A DNA stretch of 64,000 nt from Pseudoramibacter porci (GTDB taxonomy: Bacteria; Bacillota; Clostridia; Eubacteriales; Eubacteriaceae): NCBI RefSeq assembly GCF_009696145.1, contig NZ_VUMO01000003.1, positions 1 to 64,000 on the forward strand, given 5' to 3'. Both the position numbers and the translations under genes were made by a program. This document shows, piece after piece, positions 32,685 through 41,344 of this stretch. Below the pieces are notes generated by a model that searched no databases, was not told the DNA's origin, and was given only the letters and a program-made list of their open reading frames with translations. The number at the start of each line of letters is the position of its first letter. The first letter of the stretch is position 1.

Positions 32685-34667
32685 ATGCAGAATTTTACAA
32701 AAACTCAGCTGAGAAAGAACAAGAAATACCTGGAGCTGCTCTCTAAGGATTTTCCGTCGATCACCTCGGCGGTCAGCGAAGTCATCAACCTGCGTGCGAT
32801 TTTAAACCTCCCGAAGGCGACGGAGCATTTCCTGACCGATATCCACGGGGAAGATCTCGCGTTTAACCATGTCATCCAGAACGGCTCGGGCGCCATCCGC
32901 CGCAAAGTCATGGAAGAGCTCGGCAACACGGTTTCTCTCGAAGATTTGGAAGAGCTGATTCCGCTGATTTATTACCCCCAGCAGAAGCTCGACCTGATCA
33001 AGCAGGAAAAGAAGGGCAAATACCTGACCAATTGGTACGAGCTGACGATTTACCGCCTGGTCAAGGTGTGCCGCGCCACGGCCGGCAAATACACGCGCTC
33101 TAAAGTCAGAAAAAGCCTGCCGCCGGATTTCCGCTACATCATGGACGAATTGATTCAGGAAGACGAAAAGCGCTACAACAAACGAGATTATTACCGCGCG
33201 ATCATCCACAGCATTGTCGAATACGGCACGGCCGATCACTTCATTGAAGAAATTTCCACGGTCATCAAGCGCCTGACGACGGACCATTTGCACATCATCG
33301 GCGACATTTTCGACAGAGGCCCGGCTCCCCACCACGTCATGGACACGCTGATGCACCACCATTCGATGGACCTGCAGTGGGGCAACCACGACATCCTCTG
33401 GATGGGCGCCGCGGCCGGCAACCGCGCCTGCATCGCCTGTGCGGTCCGCATTGCCATGCGCTACGCCAACACCCGCGTCCTGGAAAACGGCTACGGCATC
33501 AACATGCTGCCCCTGGCGACCTTCGCTCAGAAAACCTACGGGGACGACCCCTGCACCGATTTCACTCCGAAGAACATCGCCGATAAAAACGCCAGCATCG
33601 ACATCGACTTGATCTCGAAAATGCACAAGGCCATTACGATTATCCAGTTCAAAGTCGAAGAACAAATCATCGACCGCCACCCGGAATACCACATGGAAGA
33701 CCGGTGCCTGATGCGCGCAATCGACCTGGAAAAGGGCACGGTCACCGTGGACGGCGTGGCCTACCCCCTCAACGATACGAATTTCCCGACCCTGGATCCA
33801 AAAAATCCGTCGAAGCTCTCCGAAGAAGAAGAACACGTGATGTCCCTGCTCTGCCACTCCTTCCGCCATTCGGAAAAGCTGCAGCGCCACATCCGCTTCA
33901 TGTACGCCAAAGGCAGCCTGTACCTGACGTACAACGACAATCTGCTCTACCACGCCATCATCCCGCTGACAGAAGACGGCGAATTTGACACCGTCGTCTA
34001 CAAGGGGGATACCTATTCGGGCAAGGCCCTTATGGACAAATTCGATCAGCTCGCCCGGGAAGCCTATTTCACGAACGCGCGGGAGACGCCGCCGCGCAAC
34101 GACTTCCTGTGGTTCCTCTGGTGCAACAAAAAATCCCCGCTGTTCGGGAAGAAAAAGATGGCAACCTTTGAACGCTATTTTATCGACGACAAGACGACCC
34201 ACCACGAAGAAAAAATGCCTTACTACAAGCTCATCGCCGACAGCGAAGAAATCGCCGATAAGATTTTGATCGAATTCGGCCTCGATCCGAAGGACGGCCA
34301 CATCATCAACGGCCACACCCCGGTCAAAACGAAGAACGGCGAATCGCCGATCCGCGCCGGCGGCAAGGTGCTGTGCATTGACGGCGGCTTCGCCAAGGCC
34401 TACCAAAAGACCACGGGCATCGCCGGCTACACCCTGACCTACAATTCCTACGGGATGACACTGATCTCCCATCAACCTTTCGAATCCGTCGACGCGGCCA
34501 TCCGCAACGGCGTCGATATCAAATCGACGAAGGAAATCGTCGAAACCAACAGCCGCAGAAAAACCGTCGCCGACACCGACATCGGCAAAGACCTTCGGGA
34601 CAATATCTACGACTTGGAAATGCTCATCGCGGCCTACCGCAAGGGCTTCATCAAAGAAAAGGTGTAA
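32685..34667 (+). CDS. fbp: Fructose-1,6-bisphosphatase class III
   Basis: A 660-residue Firmicutes-type Fbp. The calcineurin-like metal centre is visible in DIHGE (about 47), IIGDIFDRGPAPHHVMD and WGNHDILWMGA, and near the end in INGHTPVKTKNGESP. It hydrolyses fructose-1,6-bisphosphate in gluconeogenesis, consistent with growth on lactate and glycerol. ATG at 32685 is chosen because GAAAGGGA sits just upstream; the in-frame TTG and ATG at 32661 and 32670 would overlap or precede it. Confidence 0.95.
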   Translation: MQNFTKTQLRKNKKYLELLSKDFPSITSAVSEVINLRAILNLPKATEHFLTDIHGEDLAFNHVIQNGSGAIRRKVMEELGNTVSLEDLEELIPLIYYPQQKLDLIKQEKKGKYLTNWYELTIYRLVKVCRATAGKYTRSKVRKSLPPDFRYIMDELIQEDEKRYNKRDYYRAIIHSIVEYGTADHFIEEISTVIKRLTTDHLHIIGDIFDRGPAPHHVMDTLMHHHSMDLQWGNHDILWMGAAAGNRACIACAVRIAMRYANTRVLENGYGINMLPLATFAQKTYGDDPCTDFTPKNIADKNASIDIDLISKMHKAITIIQFKVEEQIIDRHPEYHMEDRCLMRAIDLEKGTVTVDGVAYPLNDTNFPTLDPKNPSKLSEEEEHVMSLLCHSFRHSEKLQRHIRFMYAKGSLYLTYNDNLLYHAIIPLTEDGEFDTVVYKGDTYSGKALMDKFDQLAREAYFTNARETPPRNDFLWFLWCNKKSPLFGKKKMATFERYFIDDKTTHHEEKMPYYKLIADSEEIADKILIEFGLDPKDGHIINGHTPVKTKNGESPIRAGGKVLCIDGGFAKAYQKTTGIAGYTLTYNSYGMTLISHQPFESVDAAIRNGVDIKSTKEIVETNSRRKTVADTDIGKDLRDNIYDLEMLIAAYRKGFIKEKV

Positions 34668-34684
34668 ATTCCCAATTTTCACAC

Positions 34685-34725
34685 AAAAAAAGCAAGGGCG
34701 CACGTCAATATGCCCTTGCTTTTTT
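34685..34725. terminator. Bidirectional terminator between fbp and degV
   Basis: GCAAGGGC/GCCCTTGC stem with a 12-nt loop, A-run on the left and T-run on the right. It serves both convergent genes. Confidence 0.85.
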
Positions 34726-34740
34726 AATGCCTTACGTCTT

Positions 34741-35628
34741 TTAATCGACACGTTTCTTCCGCGGGACGCCGATGAAGAACACGCCAATGGCGTCGGGGCC
34801 GATATGGGCGCTGATAACCGGGTCGAGCGTGTGGATCAGCACCGAATTCGGGTGGATGACCTCGCGGATTTTGCGCGAAAGGTTCTGTGCCTTTTCGATG
34901 CAGTCGGTGTGAGCGATCATCACCGGACGATCGTCGGCGTCGGCGATTTTCTGCCCCATGCGCTTGACAATCGCATCGATGATGCCCTTGTCGCTTCGCG
35001 CCGACGCTTTGGCGTGAATACCGCCGTCCTCATCGACTGAAAGCAGCGGCTGACGCCCAAAGCTGCCCGCGAGGCGCACGCGCCCTTTAAGGCGGCCGGA
35101 ACGGGCCAGCGTCTTCAAATTCGGGACGGTGAAATACTGGTGCAGACAATTGCGGTCGTCCTTGAGCTGGCCAAACACCTCAGTCAGGGTTGCACCCTTT
35201 TCCTGCATATCCGCCGCCTTCATCACCAAAAGCCCCTCGCCGAAAGAGACGGCCCGGCTGTCAAACAAGCAAATCCGGCGCTCCGGATATTTTTTTTCAA
35301 GGCGCGTCAGCACCGCTTTAGCCGTCGCGTACACGTCCGACAAGCGCGACGAAAAACCGATGTAGAGCAGATCATCCCCGTGGGCGAGGATTTTTTCAAA
35401 CACGGCCTCGCAGGTCTTTTCGTTGGCCGGCGACGTGTGAATATCGACACCGTCTCTGAGCCGCTGATTCCAACCTCGCAGCGCTTCGCCGTCGTCGGCC
35501 AGCTCGCTGTCCAGAATCATCGGCTCTCCTCCGGCAATCAACTTCAATGGGATCACGCGGATGTCGTGCTCCCGGAACATCTGTGCCGGAAGATTGCACG
35601 CAGAATCCGTTACAATTGTGTAGGCCAT
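34741..35628 (-). CDS. DegV family fatty-acid-binding protein
   Basis: A 295-residue DegV (EDD-fold) protein. The N-terminal IVTDSACNLP and the HTSPANEKT, FSSRLSDVYATAK, AVSFGEGLLV and HTDCIEKA segments line the lipid-binding tunnel. Family members bind fatty acids, in some species as the FakB partner of the kinase FakA; no fakA is nearby. Monocistronic. Confidence 0.88.
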   Translation of the reverse strand: MAYTIVTDSACNLPAQMFREHDIRVIPLKLIAGGEPMILDSELADDGEALRGWNQRLRDGVDIHTSPANEKTCEAVFEKILAHGDDLLYIGFSSRLSDVYATAKAVLTRLEKKYPERRICLFDSRAVSFGEGLLVMKAADMQEKGATLTEVFGQLKDDRNCLHQYFTVPNLKTLARSGRLKGRVRLAGSFGRQPLLSVDEDGGIHAKASARSDKGIIDAIVKRMGQKIADADDRPVMIAHTDCIEKAQNLSRKIREVIHPNSVLIHTLDPVISAHIGPDAIGVFFIGVPRKKRVD

Positions 35629-35645
35629 ATTTCCTCCTTATGTGT

Positions 35646-35686
35646 ACTTTAAAAAAATAAAACCATACAGCTCAAGCGCTGTATGG
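35646..35686 (-). terminator. Terminator of veg
   Basis: CCATACAGC/GCTGTATGG 9-bp stem with a 6-nt loop, followed on the minus strand by a T-rich run (A-rich at 35646-35662). Confidence 0.8.
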
Positions 35687-35708
35687 CTATGGATTCACCT
35701 CATCGCGG

Positions 35709-35996
35709 TTACGCGGTCATGGCTTTTTCCGCTTCCTCTTCTTCATCCTTGATCAGCGCGATTCTGACGGCGCGCGTCAGTACGTCGGAGTACGAAAAGG
35801 ACAGGCGTTCCGAAACATGACTTCTCGGATTTTCGACTCTAACGGTAAAAATGCTCGGATAAATTCCTTCGATTCTACCGATTTTCCGGTACAATTTCTT
35901 CTTGCTTTTATGCGCCTGAAGTTTGATTAAATCCCCTTTGTGAGATTCCACTTCGCGCCTGACATCATTCAAAGTCGCATGGATACGTTGCGGCAT
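35709..35996 (-). CDS. veg: Veg family protein
   Basis: A 95-residue Veg protein with the KGDLIKLQAHKSKKK basic segment, the IYPSIFTVRVE strand and the ERLSFSYSDVLTRAV ending found across Firmicutes. In Bacillus, Veg influences biofilm matrix expression; its biochemical action is not established. ATG at 35996 follows GAGGTGA; an upstream GTG overlaps that site. Confidence 0.88.
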   Translation of the reverse strand: MPQRIHATLNDVRREVESHKGDLIKLQAHKSKKKLYRKIGRIEGIYPSIFTVRVENPRSHVSERLSFSYSDVLTRAVRIALIKDEEEEAEKAMTA

Positions 35997-36416
35997 CTTT
36001 TTCACCTCGCTTGTATGTTGTCATTATTATAGCACGATGGTATCAAAAAGTAAAGGTGTCATATTATAGCAATTGAAATAGAAGATGTCAAGCTGTAAAT
36101 TTGTGCAAATTATTTTATTTGTAATTAATTACATCATTTTGTTTTTGATATGGTATTTTTTCTGAAATTTTCATGCCGTTGACGTCTATATATTGATTTT
36201 TAGCCGATTTTAACCCCAATTTCTGCCGTTTATCAATGAAACTTAATGATTAATTTTCAAACTCTGTGAAATTTTAAGGACAATTTCTATTCTTAACATT
36301 TTCTTAATTAAAAAGAAAATGCCGCGATCTACACGCTCACTGAAAACTATCTTCCCCGTGGCTGCCGCTTTTGTGTTATGATTGAAAACACAATGTAAAC
36401 AGAAAGGGAGACCATC
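35997..36416. other. AT-rich intergenic region between veg and pheA
   Basis: This 420-nt spacer is between divergent genes and is far more AT-rich than its neighbours. It probably holds both promoters: a TATGAT at about 36376 suits pheA. I see no T-box or other riboswitch signature and no convincing gene; a 65-codon minus-strand reading frame at 36243-36440 lacks a ribosome site. Confidence 0.45.
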
Positions 36417-37310
36417 ATGGTATTCACCGGCGAACAGCAATCATCTATGGCTCGCTACCTGCAGATGAAGCGGCAGATGCGCCGCCCGCGTGCGGCCGGC
36501 CTCGTAGCCTATTCGGGCACGCGGGGTTCTTACGCGGAAGAAGCCTGCATCCGCTTTTTCGGGGAAAACCGGCTTTTTATCCCCCACAAAAGCTTCGAGG
36601 ATGTATTCAAGACCATCACCGGCGGCGGCGCGGATTACGGGGTCGTGCCGATCGAAAACTCGACCACCGGTGCCATCAACGAAAATTACGACCTGCTCAT
36701 CCGCTACCAGGCCGCGATTGTCGGCGAGGTGCTCATCCCCGTGCACCATTGCCTTCTCGGCGTGCCCGGGGCCGCCATATCGGAGATCCAAAGCGTTTAC
36801 TCCCACGAGCAGGGCTTTTATCAGTCCCGGGATTTTCTCTCAAAATACCCGAATTGGACGCTGGTGCCCTACCACAATACCGCTGTTGCCGCGAAGATGG
36901 TGCACGACGCGGCTGATCCAACGAAGGCTGCCATCGCAAGCCAGCGCGCCGCCGAGATTCATCATCTCGACGTCCTCGCTGAATCGATCAACGGCGCGGA
37001 CAACAATACGACGCGGTTCATCGTCGTCTCCCGACTGCTGGAGAACCGCCCGGGGCGCAACAAAATCTCGCTGCGCTTCACCTTATCCGATACGCCCGGC
37101 GCGCTTTATCAACTCCTCGGCATTTTCGACGCAGAGCATCTCAACCTCTCAAAAATTGAGTCCCGCCCGATTCCGAACAATCAATGGCACTATCAGTTTT
37201 TTCTCGATTTTATCGGTGAGATCGACGAAGACCACCTCGACGCCATCTTGAAGCGCGTCATGGCCCACACCCGCTCCTTCGAATTCTTAGGCTTCTACCC
37301 TCACGGTTGA
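36417..37310 (+). CDS. pheA: Prephenate dehydratase with ACT domain
   Basis: A 297-residue protein. A basic N-terminal extension of about 28 residues is followed by the PDT domain (VAYSGTRGSYAEEA, VVPIENSTTGAI, HNTAVAAK, NNTTRF catalytic motif). A C-terminal ACT domain (from about 218) has the GALYQLL and KIESRP phenylalanine-binding motifs. It converts prephenate to phenylpyruvate and is probably feedback-inhibited by phenylalanine. No chorismate mutase domain is fused. The stop is 4 nt from that of the convergent MATE gene. Confidence 0.93.
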   Translation: MVFTGEQQSSMARYLQMKRQMRRPRAAGLVAYSGTRGSYAEEACIRFFGENRLFIPHKSFEDVFKTITGGGADYGVVPIENSTTGAINENYDLLIRYQAAIVGEVLIPVHHCLLGVPGAAISEIQSVYSHEQGFYQSRDFLSKYPNWTLVPYHNTAVAAKMVHDAADPTKAAIASQRAAEIHHLDVLAESINGADNNTTRFIVVSRLLENRPGRNKISLRFTLSDTPGALYQLLGIFDAEHLNLSKIESRPIPNNQWHYQFFLDFIGEIDEDHLDAILKRVMAHTRSFEFLGFYPHG

Positions 37311-37314
37311 GGCC

Positions 37315-38688
37315 TTATTTTTTTGTGTGCTGACCTGCCGCGCGCCGATTCAAAGTCTTAAACAGATCGAGAGTAAAGGGCAAAGCGATCAAAAAGGTCA
37401 ACGCGTCTGCCACCGGCTGAGCGGTCTGCACCCCCATGAGGCCAAGGGTTCGCGGCAAAATTAAAATCAACGGAATGAAGCACAGGCCGTTTCTAAGCAG
37501 CGAGAGGAAGGTCGCCTTCCCGGCGATGCCCGCGCTCTGGTAAGTCATGTTCGTCATCGTAAAAGGCGGCGTAAACACGAGGGCTGCGCATTGGTAAACC
37601 AGGGCAGGCGCGGCGATGGCAATGACTTTGGGATCGCCGATGAACGCACTGACTACGCCTTTCACATTCAGACCCACCGCCAGGGCAAGCGCCAAGGCGA
37701 CGCCTGTAGACAGGCCCACCGTAAACACAAAGGCGCTTTTCAGCCGTTGCCACGCCTGGGCCCCGTAGGAAAAGCCCGCCACAGGCTGAAGCCCCTGTCC
37801 GATGCCGATCACCACCGCGAAGACCATAAAGGTGACGCGGTTGACGATGCTCATCGCCGAAATCGCCGCGTCGCCCCATCCCGCGGCGGCGATGTTCAAC
37901 AGCAGCGTCGACACCGTGTTGAGCCCCTGACGGCAGAGGCTCGGCATGCCCACAGATAGAATCTCCAGAATCACCGGCGCCTTGAGCTTCACCAGACGCA
38001 GCGACAGCCGCGTCGTCGTCCGCCCCGACAGGAAAAAATAAAACAGAAGCCCGAAGGCGATGATCTGGGACAGCGCCGTCGACAGCCCCGCACCGAAAAT
38101 GCCCAAATGGCATTTAAACATCAAGAAAGGGTCGCCGGCGATGTTGAGCAGCGCGCCGATGGTAAGGCCCGTCGTTCCGAGAACCGCCCGGCCCTCGTAG
38201 CGCAGCACGTTGTTCATCAAGAAACTTGCCGTGATAAACGGCGCCGCCGCCAAAATGCAGCGTCCGTAAATGCGCGCGTAGGGCAAAATGGTCGGCGTCG
38301 CGCCGAGAAGGCGCATCAGCGGGTCGACAAAAATCAGACCGAGAGCCGTGATGGCGAGGGTGATGATCACCACAAGCGCCAGCCCTGTCGACACGGTAAC
38401 GCTCGCATCCTGGGGCTTTTTCTGCCCGAGGCAACGGGCGACGATTGACCCCGAACCGTGGCCGCACATGAATCCCACCGCCTGGAGCACCGCCATCAGG
38501 CCGAACACAATGCCCGTCGCCGCCGACGCTGAAGTCCCGAGGCGGCCGACGAAATAAGTGTCGGCTGCGTTGTAGATGCTCGAGATCATCATTGAAATTA
38601 TCGTCGGAATAGCTAAGGCCACAATCAGCCGGTGAACCGGGGTGTGCATCATTTTATTATACTGGGCGTTTTGCTGGCGCGCTGCCAT
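37315..38688 (-). CDS. MATE family efflux transporter
   Basis: A 457-residue MATE transporter with twelve helices in two halves: PTIISMMISSIYNAADTYFVG early, GHGSGSIVARCLGQKK in loop 2-3, and the second-half GIGQGLQPVAGFSYGA. It exports cationic drugs or metabolites by H+ or Na+ antiport. ATG at 38688 follows AAAGGAGATG; the reading frame stays open 68 codons further upstream without a ribosome site. Its start abuts the truncated cupin at the edge of the low-GC island. Confidence 0.9.
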   Translation of the reverse strand: MAARQQNAQYNKMMHTPVHRLIVALAIPTIISMMISSIYNAADTYFVGRLGTSASAATGIVFGLMAVLQAVGFMCGHGSGSIVARCLGQKKPQDASVTVSTGLALVVIITLAITALGLIFVDPLMRLLGATPTILPYARIYGRCILAAAPFITASFLMNNVLRYEGRAVLGTTGLTIGALLNIAGDPFLMFKCHLGIFGAGLSTALSQIIAFGLLFYFFLSGRTTTRLSLRLVKLKAPVILEILSVGMPSLCRQGLNTVSTLLLNIAAAGWGDAAISAMSIVNRVTFMVFAVVIGIGQGLQPVAGFSYGAQAWQRLKSAFVFTVGLSTGVALALALAVGLNVKGVVSAFIGDPKVIAIAAPALVYQCAALVFTPPFTMTNMTYQSAGIAGKATFLSLLRNGLCFIPLILILPRTLGLMGVQTAQPVADALTFLIALPFTLDLFKTLNRRAAGQHTKK

Positions 38689-38748
38689 ATTCACATCTCC
38701 TTTCTGTATGTTTACAATCCATTCAATCTCTATTTTACGGTCAAACCC

Positions 38749-38952
38749 GCGCTGCCATTTTTTCACCAGCACATCCACGAAACGGAGCCGTATTATATTC
38801 TTTCGGGCGAAGGCACCTTTATCGACAACGACCAATCCAAGACATTGGTCCACGCCGGCGACACCTGCACGATCGAACCAGGCCAATGGCACAGTATGGA
38901 GAACAACAGCAGCGAAGATCTCATCTTCATGGCGCTAATCTACAACGACTGA
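38749..38952 (+). pseudogene. Truncated cupin remnant
   Basis: The reading frame encodes only the C-terminal half to two thirds of a small cupin (motif HETEPYYILSGEGTFIDND, then HAGDTCTIEPGQWHSMEN). No methionine codon or ribosome site stands in a sensible place; the frame upstream is non-cupin sequence that runs into the opposite-strand MATE gene. This looks like a gene that lost its 5' end at the island border. It ends normally with a stop and terminator. Confidence 0.6.
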
Positions 38953-38973
38953 AGATGATAACACCATAATTGG

Positions 38974-39016
38974 AAAGGACTGTGAAAAAGTAGCAATTTT
39001 TCACAAGTCCTTTTTT
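38974..39016 (+). terminator. Terminator after the cupin remnant
   Basis: AAAGGACTGTGAAAAA pairs with TTTTTCACAAGTCCTTT (one-base bulge), followed by T's. Confidence 0.8.
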
Positions 39017-39120
39017 ATGCTGCTTGCATTATTTGTCAAAATTTTATATTTTCTATTCCATTAAATTTGTAATAGATACCCTTGTTAATTTAAGTCATTC
39101 TAGTGAGTTTATTTTAACAC

Positions 39121-39171
39121 AAAAAAAGGACCCTTGTGCCCATTTGTAAGGCCCATAGATCCTTGTCCTTT
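39121..39171 (-). terminator. Probable terminator of the pilus operon
   Basis: On the minus strand an outer AAAGGAC/GTCCTTT stem encloses imperfect inner pairing and is followed by T7. It lies 128 nt beyond the last pilin gene. Confidence 0.55.
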
Positions 39172-39298
39172 ATCAAGCCACTTTTCCATAGTTTCAAATC
39201 ATATTTTAACTTTTCCCTAATAAAACTTGCTTATCCAGAATTTCTTAACTGCAAAATTTATTGATGTTATCTGCTTTCTTTTACATTAATAACCGATC

Positions 39299-40246
39299 TT
39301 ATTTTGTTTCTTGTTTCCTCATCCATATCATTCCCAAAGCTGTTATAGCGATCAAGCCGATCCAAAGCGCAGGATGATTATTATCACCAGTCTTGACTAT
39401 CCGTGGGGGTGAGGGGTGAATCGTATTTGTAATAAAATAATTATAACCTTTTGATTTTATTGTCGATGTATACCCATCAGGAACCGAAACCTCTTTGATA
39501 GACCAGTCATGCCCCTTTGTTTCAAGACCAGTCCATCGACAAGTCCAATTATTCACATCACTCAAAATTTTTTTATCAACGCAAGTGCTGCTATCCAGAA
39601 GTTCCACCTGAATGTATTTAGGCCGTTTGCCGGCTTTGTCATTATTATCTTTCCATATTTTATAAACATTAATATCTGTTTGCTCCGGTACACTCTCTAC
39701 TATACATTTTGGCTTTGCATCTGTTATTGTTCGTGTGGAAATACCATCTATGGTCGCCGGTAACGAAATGAAAAAAGAATAAGCAGTAGCCTTTTTCCCA
39801 GCGTCTGTTAACGATTGTGCTTGTCCGACCTGACGGAAAAAATATACACCATCCGGAAGGTGGTCAAATGTAATCTCACCATTACCATCCGTAATTGCCG
39901 TCTGCATGGGCTGAATATTGCGATGTGATGCTATGTACTGCTCTATTTTTTGTGTCGTTGAGGTCTGATTGTTTCCGTCGATCAAAACACTTTCTGAAAG
40001 ACTTGTTGGTTTGGAAGAAAGACCGGCAAAATCCGCCGTATAAGTTATCTCATCTTCAGAATGATCTGCTAAAGCAACTTGATAAATTCCCAATTTAATG
40101 CCAGATACCGGTTGCTTTGTATTGAGATCAATCTCCGAAAGCGTAATCCTGCCCGCTGCATCTTGTGCCTGAATTGCCACAGGAAATACGACCAGTAATA
40201 CCAGTACAGCAAATAAAATTCCTATTTTTTTTATTATGTTCTTCAT
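39299..40246 (-). CDS. Small pilin / anchor subunit with Cna-B-type domain
   Basis: A 315-residue surface protein with a signal peptide at about 1-28 and a prealbumin-like domain (ITLSEIDLNTKQPVSGIKLGIYQ, about 33-55, through DGVYFFRQVG, about 135). A Cna-B-type domain follows (about 195-275, INVYKIWKDNNDKAGKRP), then a sorting signal VKTGDNN, a hydrophobic helix and a positive tail. The signal is an unusual variant of LPxTG. It is last in the operon, and its start codon shares one base with the sortase stop. Probably the basal, wall-linking pilin. Confidence 0.82.
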   Translation of the reverse strand: MKNIIKKIGILFAVLVLLVVFPVAIQAQDAAGRITLSEIDLNTKQPVSGIKLGIYQVALADHSEDEITYTADFAGLSSKPTSLSESVLIDGNNQTSTTQKIEQYIASHRNIQPMQTAITDGNGEITFDHLPDGVYFFRQVGQAQSLTDAGKKATAYSFFISLPATIDGISTRTITDAKPKCIVESVPEQTDINVYKIWKDNNDKAGKRPKYIQVELLDSSTCVDKKILSDVNNWTCRWTGLETKGHDWSIKEVSVPDGYTSTIKSKGYNYFITNTIHPSPPRIVKTGDNNHPALWIGLIAITALGMIWMRKQETK

Positions 40247-41088
40247 TACTCCCGTTTTCCTTTCTTTGCCCTGCGAATTGCCATCAAGATCAATATAATA
40301 GCTGCGGAAATAGCAAGCACAGCAATCCAGAAATATATGTCCTTATGCCCTGCAAACAGGCCTAAAGCATTCTTATCTTTTGAAAAATCATAAGACGTTC
40401 TGGAACCCCGCACTAATAAACGGTGATCATTGATACCGAACGGCGTGCATGTCAGCAGCGTAACAAGGTCTTTACCCTTTTGAATCATAAGATCGCTCGT
40501 ATTATCAGGGAGCACAACTTTAATCTGATCGACCTTATAAGCATAATGCTTATTGAGAACATGGATGAAGAACACGTCTCTTTTTTTGACCTCGGGTAAA
40601 TCCGTGAACAATTTTTTCGATGCAAGCCCAGTGTGCGCACAAATCACAGCATGCGTACCGCTTCCTCCGATTGGAAGGGATGTATTTTCGACAAGACCCG
40701 CTCCCTTTAACAGTGTCTTCTCATCCGTTCCGTAATAAATTGGAAGGTACACATCGATAGATGGGATTTCAACATACCCGATCATCGTGCCCTTCTGCAC
40801 CATATCGAAGTGCGCAAATTCTGTATCTGTAAAGTCCGTCTCGTTATGTCCGGTGAATGGATCAGCCGGAAAAGAGAAGGGTAATCTTTGGTTATAAGCC
40901 CGCGCTATATTTAATTCATTTTGAATCTTTTTGTTAGACATAGAACTGACCGCCGATTTGTAATCCGAAATTTCCTTATATGCGTATCTCTGGTTAACCC
41001 AATTCGCAAAGCTGGGGTAACAAAGAAGAATGATTCCACTTAATATGATAAGTGCTCCCACGACATAAAAAATTTTTTTTATTTTCAT
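40246..41088 (-). CDS. srtC: Class C (pilin-polymerising) sortase
   Basis: A 280-residue sortase with a membrane helix at each end (about 7-27 and 247-268), the class C pattern. Catalytic His lies in AVICAHTGLAS, Cys in TLLTCTPFG, and Arg in HRLLVRGSR. The lid-like segment before the catalytic core (PADPFTGHNETDFTD) is present. It joins pilin subunits through LPxTG threonine to a pilin lysine. It lies between the major and small pilin genes. Confidence 0.92.
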   Translation of the reverse strand: MKIKKIFYVVGALIILSGIILLCYPSFANWVNQRYAYKEISDYKSAVSSMSNKKIQNELNIARAYNQRLPFSFPADPFTGHNETDFTDTEFAHFDMVQKGTMIGYVEIPSIDVYLPIYYGTDEKTLLKGAGLVENTSLPIGGSGTHAVICAHTGLASKKLFTDLPEVKKRDVFFIHVLNKHYAYKVDQIKVVLPDNTSDLMIQKGKDLVTLLTCTPFGINDHRLLVRGSRTSYDFSKDKNALGLFAGHKDIYFWIAVLAISAAIILILMAIRRAKKGKRE

Positions 41089-41344
41089 TGAGATGATGCT
41101 CCCCAGATGTCCCGAATTATTTTAGAGCCTGTTCTATACACAAACCCGTAAAACAAATGCCTTTATCCATTTCTTCCTGGCTTTTTCAGGACTGGCGAAG
41201 CGCTTTATCTTCAAGCCCGAGCTGAAATTGATAAAAGTCCAACCGTATTCTGCATCGGTGGATTTAATGCGTCATCCAATTATTTTACAGAATACGGTAG
41301 ACCTTATGCTATTTTTTACTGTCGAAGACTATCGAAAGTAAAGT
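41089..41344 (-). other. Pilin-sortase spacer with long dyad and coding remnant
   Basis: The 256-nt gap contains an 11-bp perfect inverted repeat (ACCGTATTCTG at 41242-41252, CAGAATACGGT at 41288-41298) followed by a short T-rich stretch in the direction of transcription. It may act as a partial terminator that favours pilin over sortase. Downstream, minus-strand codons from about 41273 to 41134 read as an open, lysine-rich stretch without a start, possibly an eroded gene fragment. Confidence 0.5.

Larger units (their letters stand above)
38953..39298. other. Non-coding region at the left end of the pilus operon
   Basis: 346 nt of AT-rich DNA holding two terminators (38974-39016 plus strand, 39121-39171 minus strand) and no supported gene. 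Confidence 0.5.

Noticed and set aside
32802-34787. A 661-codon minus-strand reading frame opposite fbp
   Set aside because: Fbp on the plus strand is complete and recognised; the antisense frame has no known motif and is a by-product of G/C-ending codons.
35997-36416. T-box or other amino-acid riboswitch before pheA
   Set aside because: No T-box core sequence or terminator/antiterminator pair is visible.
36243-36440. A 65-codon minus-strand frame before pheA
   Set aside because: It has no ribosome site, overlaps the pheA start and has no recognisable sequence.
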